64,000 nt of DNA from assembly GCA_023101725.1 (NCBI GenBank), contig JALJCO010013699.1:310001-374000 (forward strand), in the 5' to 3' direction. The translations under genes and the position numbers were made by a program. Below the pieces are notes generated by a model. The model did not search any database. It had not been told where the DNA came from and was given only the letters and a program-made list of their open reading frames with translations. Shown piece after piece: positions 1 to 11,389 of this stretch. The first letter of the stretch is position 1. Each line of letters opens with the position of its first letter. The stretch is from Atherinomorus stipes. Lineage: Eukaryota; Chordata; Actinopteri; Atheriniformes; Atherinidae.

Positions 1-1040
1 AGAAATGAATAAAAGAAAGCTGCATAGTAATTTTTGGCTAAAAACCTGTTCCACACACTACTCTGAAGGGCAGGACTGTTCGTTTTATGGCTATGAGCCC
101 AAGTGTAACGGGGTGATGCCAACGCCTCCCTGCTGCCTTCTTGATGTCTGAGTGTGCAAGACTGGAAAAACAAATCAGTCAACACCTGCTGCGATTATTC
201 TTCCCCTTTTCTTTTCCTCATCTCTGTGACGGTGCGAACATTTAAGACATCATCTGTCTTCTGTGTGTGAGGCAGAATTCTAAACAGCAGCAATGTCTGT
301 CTGTGTTTTTAATGACTACCTCTCACAGTAGCTGAGGAAACCTGCAGAAGGGGAGAAGGCAAAGGACCAAAGCCACCTCAAGATCAGTCAAGACCATGTT
401 TTCTTTTATATATATGTGAGAATTGTACTTGTGTATTCTTTTGAAGCTTTTTTCTAGATTGAAACTCACTCTTAGCCCTGATCCCTACTGTACCTGGGGG
501 CTCTCAAGAACAAGGTCGTGACCTGACTGGGTGCGCAGAGTGCTCCATATGGACTCATATCAACTTTAAAGTTGATGTCCCCTGTGCTGCTTCTCTCCTG
601 GGATTAACTGTTATTCCATGCTGTCAGAAGCTCCAAAAACTCTGACATCAGTCTCCAACTTTATTATTGAAATTCACCATCTTTCCTGCAGGAAAAAACA
701 GGTGATCAGAATAAAACTGTATTGATTTTTATGAGTAAATCTCTTTTTTTCCCTATAAAGTGTCCCATTGCTTCTTTAGTGATTGCTTCTTTAACCAAGA
801 CTAGCATCCTTATGGGAGAAATATTGCCATAAGGGGGTCACTGCCATGACCAATGGGTCATTTAAGGAGATTTGTTAAAGTTTTTTGTGCTCAGACTGAA
901 AATATGTAAGGGAGATAAAGATGGTAAGAATAAAAATCAGGAAGGAAAAAAAAGTAAATTGTGTTTCTTATGTAAGCATTTTCAACGTTGCTGACAATCC
1001 ACTACGAACAAGATCCACTCCATTATTGTTCTGCAACAGC
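1..1040. other. No gene or repeat recognised
   Basis: Ordinary AT-rich non-coding sequence with short A and T runs. No credible reading frame, splice pair or transposon end seen. Confidence 0.5.
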
Positions 1041-1041
1041 T

Positions 1042-1650
1042 CTATGATGGTGCGTTACGACTGAACGTGGCAGGCACGGCAAGTGTACATTCAAAGTCTA
1101 TGTAAACGCACATCAAGGACTGTTGAACCTTGTTGTCGCGCGTTTTGGGTGTCGGGCACGGCACATTTTGAGCCTTTTGGTGTTCAGCATGCCTGACATG
1201 CGTCAGGCGCGTCAACGCCAGAGTTCTCTGAACTTTTGCCAGTTTGGTGGCGTCAGCCAATCAAAGAGACTCCGTATGTCTTAGTGTTGTGATGCAGAGA
1301 CACATTCTCTGACATGACGGGAAATATCGAGGAGACCACGGAGAGTCTCTTTACTCCACAGAGACAATGGAAGATTAAACTGTTCTACGTCCGATCCCAG
1401 GTTTTCAAACGGTGGGTTGAAGACTTGCTGTCCCGGTAGGATTTAATAAGCTCATCACGCTGTCCCGATGCAGGACTGCAGGTTGTTTAACTGGGGCGGA
1501 TCTGCAGAAAGCTGAAAGCACCAATCCTCACCGCAGACTTCCTGGAGCAAATGGTGGAACTAACCAAACTCAGAACACCTCTGAACAGTCTGATGAATCC
1601 AGACACTGTGCAGAGACGACGACAACGCTGTTCTCTGGCCTTGCAGAGCA
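1042..1650. mobile_element. Degenerate Harbinger-like DNA transposon fragment, copy 1
   Basis: The segment is GC- and CG-richer than its surroundings. Its left part has the look of teleost PIF/Harbinger termini: repeated GCG and GGCAC blocks around AAGTCTATGTAAACGCAC. From about 1210 it aligns by eye with 34390-34790, sharing in order CGCCAGAGTT, the CAATCA/CATGAC block, GAGGA(G/C) blocks, GATGCAGGACTGCAGG (versus a close variant) and ACTCAGAACACCT. No long frame survives. Class is inferred from terminal style, not from a transposase match. It ends near the dispersed repeat at 1825. Confidence 0.5.
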
Positions 1651-1824
1651 ACTAAAGCCAAGCAGCTGCTCAGTTTCATCCACCATCATACAAAGACACA
1701 GACAAAAGAGAACAACCAGGTCCAGCTCCACACTCCAGACACTCTTGACACGCATCATGTGCATCAAGAGATTTTTGGTGTCTGGATGTCAGCGTCTGAT
1801 TTCATGTGGACCAGCGTCAAACTC

Positions 1825-2093
1825 AAGTCAAATCAAATCAAATCAAGTTTATTTATATAACCCTTAACACTATCCATTGGACACACAAAGTGCTTTACAG
1901 CAGGGGTAACAGAAAAAGAGACAACAATGTAAAACATCATAAAAATGTAAAGTTAAATACTGGGAAAAATTTAAAATGAAGTTAAGAGCTATGAAAATAA
2001 CCAACAGAATCTGAACAGGCTACTCGGGGGAGCGCAGGGTGTACCTAAAAGAGAGTAAAATCTTTAATAAATAAACTAGTGAGAATTAAAAGC
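1825..2093 (+). repeat. TTTATTTATA-type dispersed repeat, copy 1
   Basis: Starts with a short TCAAA tandem, then GTTTATTTATATAA, then ACACACAAAGTGCTTTACAG. It continues through GGGGGAGCGCAGGGTGTACC to ATAAACTAGTGAGAATTAAA. It is close to identical along its length to 47925-48200, apart from small gaps. Repeats with the TTTATTTATA...GTGCTTTAC head are abundant in teleost genomes. Its transposon class is not clear from this sequence. Confidence 0.8.
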
Positions 2094-2282
2094 TTTTGCC
2101 ACCGACAACGCGTTCGGTCTGAACGCACCATGAGGGCTGCTTTGCTAATGTCTGCATGTTGTTACATTTTGTTGCCACTATGGGGCAGACTCAGAAACAT
2201 GCACACAGTCCTGCACAGGTCCAGTTTTTCCAACCTGCACCTGCCCATACCCGCCAGGATGATTATCACACCCAGCCTGTTA

Positions 2283-2501
2283 AGCCCCAATTTCCACCAG
2301 TGAGTCTGGGTCAGGACTAGATGGTTAGGTGGAGATTGGTACAGTAAATCCTGATCTCTTTTGCATTTCCATAACCAACCGTACCTTTGCCTTGATATTT
2401 AAACAGCTGTGATCTCCACTTCCGGCTGCAGTGGATGCTGGATGGCAAAAACATCTCATGCAATAAACACAAGGTTTGGAAATTCTCTTGCCGGGCCCTA
2501 T
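2283..2501. mobile_element. Diverged MITE related to the element at 45893
   Basis: The left end AGCCCCAATTTCCACCAG and following GGGTCAGGA...GGTTAGGTGG match the left end of 45893-46395 (AGCCCCGTTTCCACCAG, GGTCAGGA, AGTTAGGTGG). The right end is a loose inverse (GCCGGGCC). It is a short non-autonomous DNA element, class unresolved. Confidence 0.45.
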
Positions 2502-5500
2502 GATAAAGATGACCCCGGCGCCTGAAAGATAAACACTTGTTATTATGACAAAGACAAGAAAGAAAAACCTATGTAATTTTCAGCCCCAAAACAGCATTTT
2601 TACAGGTTACCTGGTGGGTACTCAGTGGGTCCATGGGTATGTGACCCGTAGCAGGACTTGACATGTGGGCCAGTCTGAGGTTTGTGCTGCTCTTGATTGA
2701 GTTCTTGTTAATCCATCAGCTTTGTTTTGTTGTGAAAAAAGATAGAAGTCAAAGTAAAAGAGGATCTGCTTTGTGATGCAGTGAAAATAAGTATTCAGAT
2801 AAAAGAAACAAAAAGATTACCCTGTGTCCTTTTCACCCCTGCTCCATTGTTATTTATCCTCTTCGGGGCTTCATCCTCTTTGTGATGAAATCTGTTGTTC
2901 TGAGCCCTTTTCCCGGCTCGAGCTAGCAGGTTTGCCTGCACTGATTTATTACTGAAATCCCGTACTTTGCATTGAGTGAGATCAGCACAGACTGATATGT
3001 ATGTTCAGGCATAAATGAGCCCACCTGCCACTGACCTTTGGTCCTGGATGTGTGATATAAAGTGTTTTAAGGGATACTGGGCTGTTAAAATATAAAAGTA
3101 AGAAAATTCCTTCAAAGCCATCAATTGGCAGGCCAGTTTAACCAATAATGAATAGTTTAAAAACTACCCCTAAAATTGGCCTCAGACTCAGTGAGGTTCT
3201 CTTTTCAAGGATTGTGCCTGCATTTTAGGTTTCAAACTAAACAAACCACAGTGCTCACAAATAACCCCATCAATGTCAACAGATGGCTGAAACAGCTGAC
3301 GCCAATGTCTAGCGCAGATACATGGCATCCATCAACACTCACTGTCTGACGCTTGCGGTGGGTTGAAGGAGGCCTTGTTAATTATAACTGCTCTGCTGAG
3401 TGTTTTGTAGCTGACCTACTGTTGTTTGCTGCATTTGTTGTTTGGACAAAGCTGCAGTTGCAGGAGAAATGCTGCTACAAGCAAGAATGCACTCTTTGGT
3501 ACATGTCTCCCTCAAACTCCCCAGGGTCGCTGCTTTGCTCGGGGATCAGGTCTGTGTGCCTTAAAGAAATCCAGAAACTGATAGAGAAAAGTTGGCTTTT
3601 TAATGTAATGGAAGATGATAAGGCAACTCTCTGAAGGGCCAGACAGACAAGCAAAGACTAACTGATCTATGAACAGCTGCAGGGGATCTAGAGTATAAAT
3701 ACATAAATGGAAAGGACAGATCTCTAAAATCTGTTTCTGTATTTGTTAGTTCTTTCTTTGACTAATCGAAAAATGAAATAAAAGAGTACTTAATTTGGCT
3801 TCAAGTTTAAGTTACGGATTAGAAACAGCAGACTCAAAAAGAGGACATCACTAGAGAGCAGAAGTAGATACAGCAGTTGTCAGAATGACTAAGTCCCCCT
3901 CTGAAATCCGTCCTTTTAGGCCTCCTGGAATAGAGACATCATTGGACGGTAGCTTATCGTTACACTCTCACTATAGATGGCCCGGGAATCCCTTATAGGT
4001 TTCACTAACCCAGTTTCAACTCATCACAAGATGTAATTTGAGATTTGAGCGGATTCTCCTGGTCCCTTTGATGGTTTGACCTCTGACCTGCCTGTTTATA
4101 CTTCCAAAGACCTTGTCAGATTTTCTTATCACCTCAATTTTTGTGGTTGTAAATGTGACCTTGGCGCATGAAGGTATTGTTATGGCCTTAGCTGAGAGAA
4201 ATCCTGCATTGTACTGTATATTACCTCAGCATAGTTAAAGCTGGTGGATTTATCTCTCCACTGTCTTCACTGTAAATCCTGACCTTGCTCTGTAATCTGA
4301 CTGTTAATACCCTTTTCCTGCTCTTGATTTCATAATGGGGTTTGTGTGTTTTAAGTAGGCTTGTTTTTGTGTATACTTGATTCCAGCTTCATTGTATGCC
4401 AAGTGCTCCCCAAGCGGGACCAGTAGCTCTGCTTGTATATAGCCCCACTTACTGTAGCTGCCCCGCCACCCCCTGCTTCAACAATTGATTCTTCCTCTTT
4501 GCTGGACTCTCTGCACTTACTTCAACCCGTACATCATCCCAAAAGACTGTCTGTCAGAGTGAAAGGAAATGAAACAATGTAAACAAAGAATGAGATTAAA
4601 CGGAACGGAAGTCTGAAAATAATTCATGGTTGACTTTTCACTGAAAAGAGATTTAGATCACATTTTGGGGGTTTTTATCTTCAAAATGAGCCAAACATTG
4701 TGCCGCAGAATTTAAAGTTCAGTGGTTCACTTTCCGCTCAGCATCCACTTCCTCATTCACCACAAGCCTCTCTCAGCAGCAGCATCGACCTCTCTGCACA
4801 CACTCTCACCAACACACCTGCCCTCTGACATCCATATTCTTCAGATCTGTCCCTCCACACCTTAATGAGGAAGCTCATTATGGACAAACAAGTTGCTGCT
4901 CCTCTGAATAAGCAACTAGGACGGCCCTGCTGTTCAGCGAGGTGTGGCGCAGCAGCCTGAATATTTTATTGATTCTGCAAGTCCAGCTGTTGATCCGTCT
5001 TATGTACCCCACACCATTAATATAGTGCGTGCAGAACAAAGCCCTGCGTCCGACGAGTTCATCAGGTTGCAGTAATTGTTAAGTGGCTACTTTGTCGTGC
5101 TGTTGTATGGCTGCAAGAAGTCAAAGACATTTCAAATAATTAATGATCTCTGTTGTCAGGGGTGTGGGGATTCTCTCTGGTCTTATTCTTTGGATTTTCT
5201 AACTTCAGTGTTACTACTTATGTTGAACAGATGTTCGCAAGTTAAGTCGTTTTCATTTTATTAGAATTTTATGACACCGTGATGATATTCATCAGCTTTT
5301 ATGATGCACCACCAGTCATTATTCTCCAAGTTATTAGGCTTATTTGGTCTGAAAACTGCTTCAGCTTCGTCTGACCAGAAATGTCTGTGGAATATAAAGC
5401 TCCAGTAGATGCTTGTCATGAGTTTTCCCTGTCATTGCAAAAACAACAGGCATGATACACATAAAAATGGCTACATTCAATTTAGCTAAACTGGTTCCAC

Positions 5501-6424
5501 TTTCTTTCTGTTGTTCATGTATGAATTGTTGCAACACATCGTAGAACCAGCACATCTCTACAAAGTTTAGTTTCATCCATTGCCTCCTGCTGTGATTCAG
5601 ACGGTACTTTTCTGTGTTACTTCTGCTGACTTTATGTTCAGCATGAACTTCTGCTGACTTTGGGAGTGGAATAGAAAAAAGACTGCTCTCATGTCAGTCA
5701 TGTGATCTCATGGGAATATCTGAAAAACAACTCTTTTAGAGAAATATCTTTATTTTTTGATTTAGTGGCAACTATAGACTTGAGACAATAAATTTAAAGG
5801 GTTGAAATGTATAAAAAGAAATCCCCATTGCATTTATTTTTCCAGTTACTGTACAGTACCTCTTAGAATAACTTGTTTTCAGCTGGTTTCCCACTGCAAA
5901 TTAAAAATATATGGTGCCTGTGTGCGAATTGAAAAGAAAAAAAAAAGCTGTGAGAAGGAAATCAACTCAGATATTTTTGAGAGTGATAACAATAGCAGGA
6001 AACCAGTAGTAAGTATTAGAATAAATGTCTTGCATGTGTCCTGCTTGTCAGCCAATCAGGGAAAAGTCAAGATGTCACAGAAATCTTCTAGGATACTGCT
6101 GGGGGAGATCTGCTGTATAATCTGGACCAACATGACTGCAGGTGCTTTGCTGCTGTCAGGTTTTATTGTCATGTGTGGTGATATGCAGTGCCGACCAAAG
6201 TCAGGCACCCTCCCCCACAATTGTTATGGCTCATCAAATGTTAGGGTTAGGAATTGAAGCTTGATTCCAAATATGACAGCAAGAAGGTACTTGGTTCCTT
6301 AGGCAGAGCTTCAATTTGTAATCAATTCCCGGTTGCACCTATAAACAGGTCCAGGAAAAGAGCTGCTGTATATAGTTTCTCGAGTCCACCACATTCAACA
6401 GGCAACCACAGGCAACATACTCCC
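2502..6424. other. Non-coding stretch, no feature recognised
   Basis: No long open frame, splice pair with protein-like content, or clear transposon end was seen. The longest frame (5802-6257) has low-complexity lysine runs and no family resemblance. I treat the stretch as intronic or intergenic DNA. Confidence 0.45.
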
Positions 6425-7465
6425 CACCGTCAAATAATATGTGAGCTGCCACATCAGAAAGGAGATGATTTCTGTCTCGAAAGGACGGATCACAAACTGG
6501 TGGGCCTCTTCTCCTGTTGTTTGTCTCTAGTGAAAAGAGAACCAGTGACCACAAGGAGGTTGTCCAAAGGGGTGCATGAGGCACTGCAGGGATGTGTTCA
6601 GATGACAGACTAGCAGGCTTTCTTTGAGTTGTATGGAGAGCCCATTGATAAGTTCACAGTGTATCATAGACGTCAGCCTCTGCAACAGCCTCATTGTTCC
6701 AATTAAGACTGTCTACTGTTACCCAAACAACAAGCCATAGATATCAAAGGGTATAAAGGCACCCCTTAAAGATAAGTGGATCTTCTAGGATGACAACAAA
6801 GTGGAGGTGCGAGCAACAGGATATTTGGGACACTCAAGACAAAGATCAGGGTGGAAATAAGCCAGTAGAGGAGAAAGCTGGCATGGAAACTTAATCAGAA
6901 CGACATGAGAGACATCAGGAGTGGCATGAGGACTGTCACTGGTTTCAGACCAGTCAGAAGTGATGGTCCTCTCCTCCATATCCTTAGAGCCTCACAGTCT
7001 CCAGTGACTTCCCTAGTCGCACCTGTCTTCACTCCCTTCACTCTTCAACCTGACACCTTTGCTCATGAACCCCACCTACCCCTCCCCCATCTGCCACCTC
7101 CACTGTGTCGCTCACTGTCGACTATGTTCAGAGACAGCTGACGAGACTTGGACTGCTAAGTCTGCTGGCACTGATGATGGAAACCCTAGTGTCATTAAGA
7201 CAAATATCCCCCAGTGCTCATCTTTCGGACAATCCTTATTCTGCTGAAAGTCCCAGATGAAGACGCTGGCCCTTGTTCCTCTGCCAAAGTCCCAGTGGCT
7301 TAAAGGACTGCAGACCTGTGGCACTGACTTCATACTTTATGATAAACAGGAGAGACTTGTCCTGGAATGGCTCAGACCACTTCTGGGTTTGGTTTAGTTC
7401 ATCTACCAACCCTAACCCTGACTTGGTGTTGAGGAGGCTGTCATCTTCCTGCTGAACCTGCTATT
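6425..7465 (+). mobile_element. Decayed LINE fragment, endonuclease end to reverse transcriptase start
   Basis: Several frames on the plus strand together carry the middle of a teleost non-LTR retrotransposon ORF2. About 6480-6610 gives RTDHKLV...KREPVTTRRLSKG...EALQGC, the end of an endonuclease-like region. About 6690-6740 gives a CYPNNKP block ending in TAG where tryptophan is expected. About 6870-6960 gives KLNQNDMRDIRSGMRTVTGF, the linker before reverse transcriptase. About 7290-7340 gives KDCRPVALTS, the start of the RT core. Stops and frameshifts separate the blocks, so it cannot be active. Both ends are missing and no target duplication was found. Clade not resolved. Confidence 0.85.
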
Positions 7466-7480
7466 GGGCCTTTTCCCCTG

Positions 7481-7760
7481 CACATTTTTGTGCCTTCCAC
7501 ACGGCACAGCACGCTTTATTTGTGTTTCCTCCGGGAAAACCCGTTACGAGCCATTAAGATTTTCCAGACCCATTTCAGAGCTAGCTCTAACCGTGCTGAA
7601 TCAGCATAAAACGTGGCATACTTGACGGCTCTCCACTGATTGGTAAAAGGAAATTGTCGTCATACGCGTCATACGTGTTTCGCCTCACCTCTTCTAAAAA
7701 TATCTGGATCTGTTTTCGGTGACCACAAGCCACAGAGAAAACAACAACAGCAGTCACATC
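7481..7760. mobile_element. Possible MITE or Harbinger-like fragment
   Basis: CG-richer than its flanks, with motifs such as GGGAAAACCCGTTACGAGCC and GTCATACGCGTCATACG that resemble short non-autonomous DNA elements in fish. No convincing terminal repeats or target duplication were found. Confidence 0.25.
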
Positions 7761-10700
7761 TCAATATCACCCAATGCCTCCATTGTTGTTTTTACTTTAC
7801 TGATTATTTATAAATACTGAAAGAATCTTTGCTGATTTGAATTTGAATTTCCTGTCCATCTAGTCTATACCAGCCTATTCCAACAGGTCAAAGAGGGACA
7901 CCCTATACAGATCAAATTTGTATATTGTGAACTTAAAGCAACCCTTACCGATCTTGCATTTCAGAAAGCGCAGCAAAATTATTTGAATATCAACAGTCCT
8001 GCCTCACTCTAAAGACCCACCCCCCAGTCCCTTCACCACTTAATGCGGAAGCAAAGGTCTGACAGGCAGGTCCCTCGGCCATTCCTAGGCAGGGGTCACA
8101 CTACAAGCATTGGTTGGAGTTTTCATTGAAAATTTAGAGATTCAGATAATATTTTGTTTTGATTAATGGTGGATCTGTCTTGTATTTCAGAGTTTTATTA
8201 CCTCATTCGCAGCATTTAACCCTATTAAAAAAGTAGTGTAACAATGCAATATAAGGGTTGCTTAAAATAAGAATTTTATTTTATTGTTTTCTTGGACCTT
8301 TTTTCAAACATTTTGAAAATTAAAAGAGCAATTTATTCAAAATAGAAAATCATTAAAAAAGAAAAAAAAAATCTATAATATTCACTTGATTCCTAACCTT
8401 ACAAGTGAGCAGATTTACTAAGGTCAAAAAGGCCATGGAGTTATAAAAAAGTGAGCAGTCCCTGCCCTAATAAGATTTGGTGTAAGTCCTGCAAAATGAA
8501 GAGATCATCATCTCTTCATCATCTCAACATCAAATGATGGTGAGGATGACTGCAAGGAGGGTGTTTTCATCATGCAGAGAGCCAAGCTTTCACAAATCCT
8601 CTATTGTCCTGCAGGGCATCATTTATACACATGGATAAGGAGAATAATGCCATTTGACCCAATTTAAATCTACTCTAACAAAAATTATGTCTTTAATGTT
8701 TGAGTGTACAGTTTCCAGAAGGTTCAGTGTTGTTGGATTGGCCAGGGCCCACTTTGTTACCACCCTTCTGTACCAGCATTAGCTCTTTAGTCAGTCAACC
8801 CATGTGTTTGTCATAACTTTTCAACAGAAGTACAGTCCTTTGTCATATTTCAGGTATTTTATAAGTCTCACTTTGCAGGTTTGCTAATATTCACTGAGAC
8901 TGCACTACATGCTACACTAAAGTAAACAGGAATGATTATGTTACAGAAAAAGCTAGTTTTTCCACATTATTTTCTTGGCTATGATATCATTCTCTCTTTT
9001 CTTATTATTTTCTCTGCATTACCTGCTTTTACCTCAGTAGTTAAAGCTCTCTGAGGGAATGCAGCTTGCATTTTCCACAGTGTGGCCTCAAAGTGAATGC
9101 TAAGTGAAATTTAAAAAGTGGTTAAACTGACGTCTTTTTGTTATCACATCAAAAAGTCAAGAAACAGTATGGGGGAAAAAATCTAACCTGGGAATTGTCC
9201 TGATGAAGGCACAAACCAACAAATAGGCTTTTGTAAAGATAGCCCAGTTGCATGAAGATGACCATTTCTAATGGCATCTCTCCATTTGCATTTGTCCATT
9301 TGCCTATCATTGGGAAACACTTCTAGGAAACATTTCAAACATTGGGAAAGTTTTTAAGCCAAAACATATTTCAATACATACAGTTGTAAACCCCCCCCCC
9401 CCAAGTTGCAGAAATGTAATTGCCTGGCTTGTTCTCTTAAATCCCTTGTTAGATTTCTCCTTGTGCCTCTTTGTTTTATAAAGGTTGTTGGTATAGAAGA
9501 TAAACCCATATGACTTATATTTCCTTTGAGAGCTGTGAGTGTAAACATGTGAGCTGAAATAGGCTGGTCAGGCTGAGGTGTGCTTAAGCAGAGGTCCAGC
9601 CATCTAATGAAGTTCCATCCTCTAACGTAATTAATTACAACATTTATCTGAGCAGACAAAACCCAGCTGATGGATTATATTAGGATGCAACATCTTGCCC
9701 CTGCATGGCTGACTGGGAAATGGATCATGATTATCTCGCCAGTAGAACAACAGAGGCACACACAGGCCCATCACCTCATATCAGATCAATTAGCAGCAAG
9801 GCTCTCTTTCCCTGAAATTCTCAGTACCGTGATGGAGCTCCTTCCCAGACACCATTTGAACGTAAAGAGTTTCAGCTTTGACTAGAAGAATAAGACGAAT
9901 TCTGTTCTTAAATGTACAGTGATAAGAACAAAAGGGAGAGGCTATATGTTGCTGAAATATCAGCAAGCCTAACAATACGAATGTCTGTGCTGTTACACCT
10001 TCAGTGAACTAGGCCCATTAACTCTTTAAATAATTTAAATTCCATTTCCATCAGTCATTGTTGAAATGTTATGTCTTTGCTGCCAAAAAATGTATTCACT
10101 CATCCTGTTTGTGTGGCAGGCTGATCTTAAAGCGCTCCATTATTTAATCACTTGCTTTTTCTATAAGTCTCTTATCATTAATACAAAATTACCACAATGC
10201 AGTTAATCCAACCAGTTTCTCGCTTCTATTCAGACATGCACTTGAAGTTTGACGAAAGCTTTTTAATGGCATCATTTTGGTGCACCCTCTTTTTCGTGTT
10301 CTTCTTCTTTGTCTTCTTCTTCTGTGTACAATGAAACCTATGAGGAGTTGGTGCTTTTGACTATTTATATCAAGGCTTTGAACCGCTGATATTATAGTCA
10401 TTACATTTCTTTGAGAGGTTTTACTGTAAGCCTTAATATGATGGATTTAGTCACAAAGCCGAACAGTGAAGCACCACCACAGCAGAAGGAAAGTTCTTAA
10501 CTTGAACATAGGCTGTTATTCTGATTTGTTAAAAAAAAGGTGACAATCAAATAACTCATAGCTCTACTGTAATAAAACTCTTTTACAGATCTATAACTTT
10601 AAGCCATTACTGTCAATTTTGCAAGAAAATCACAGACATGGTTTGCATCAAATTTGACACATTTTTATTTACTAATGTTTCACTGTTTTGGCCAACAGCT

Positions 10701-11000
10701 GGAGGTTTTTCTTCAACAAGTTTTATGTCCATCTTATGTTATTTACATTTCATAAAAAGAACAGGATGAAAAAATATGACCATTACAGTATGTGTCTAAA
10801 AATGAACTGATGTTACAGTCATAGCTTTATATTGTAAAGAATTACGGCATAATTCTTTGTTTTTGTATAACAACTTTACCAAATAAAGCAAACTACACAT
10901 AAAGACGCTTCTCTCTGATAATGTACTAACATTTTCAGCTGTTTACACCCATCAGTGTTTAACATTATATGCATACTTATGTGCGGGATATGAATTTTAT
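7761..11000. other. Non-coding stretch with simple repeats only
   Basis: AT-rich sequence. It has a C12 run at 9391-9402, a short TTC-rich tract near 10299-10326 and a run of AGATCATCATCT-type half-palindromes near 8500. No gene or clear transposon seen. Confidence 0.45.
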
Positions 11001-11004
11001 TGCA

Positions 11005-11200
11005 TGATTCAATTCAATTTTATTTATAAGAGCGCTTTACAACAGCCATGAGTGATCAGAGCGCTGCACAAGATAAAAACAGGTTTAGAAATAAAAGAAC
11101 AGTAGGAATAAAACACAATAAAATGCAATCACCTATTTGTGACGCCACTCTCAGCAGTTAAAAGCTGATTTAAAGAGATGGTGTTTCAGCCTGCATAACA
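11005..11200 (+). repeat. TTTATTTATA-type dispersed repeat, second subfamily
   Basis: Begins TTCAATTCAATTTTATTTAT, then AGCGCTTTACAAC and AAAAGCTGATTTAAAGAGAT before GTGTTTCAGCCTG. It shares the head signature of the repeats at 1825, 22150 and 47925 but has a different body. Confidence 0.6.
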
Positions 11201-11244
11201 CGTAAGAAAACTGATTGTATAGCTAACTTGGTGTACTGTCCAAT

Positions 11245-11385
11245 AAGTCAATCACTTACTTTACCGCTTATCCAGTTCAGGGTTGGGGGGGTTGTTGCAC
11301 CTTACCCCAGCCTTTATCAGGCGAGAGGCAGGGCACACCCCTTGACAGGTCACCAGTCGGTCCAGGGTATCATTTGGCACTGTGG
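11245..11385 (+). repeat. Dispersed repeat with TACCGCTTATCCAGTTCAGG head
   Basis: Carries a signature common in teleost dispersed repeats: ACCGCTTATCC, a GGTTGGGGGGGTTG run, CCCCAGCC, AGGCGAGAGGCAGGG and ACAGGTCACCAGTC. A related tail occurs at 54490-54575 (CCTATCCCAGCTG...GCCAGTCCACC). Origin unclear. Confidence 0.55.
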
Positions 11386-11389
11386 CTTT

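Noticed and set aside
6240..6251. Telomere-like TTAGGGTTAGG, with CCCTAACCC near 7410
   Set aside because: Only about two units each. The second lies within the degenerate LINE reading frame, so chance is enough.
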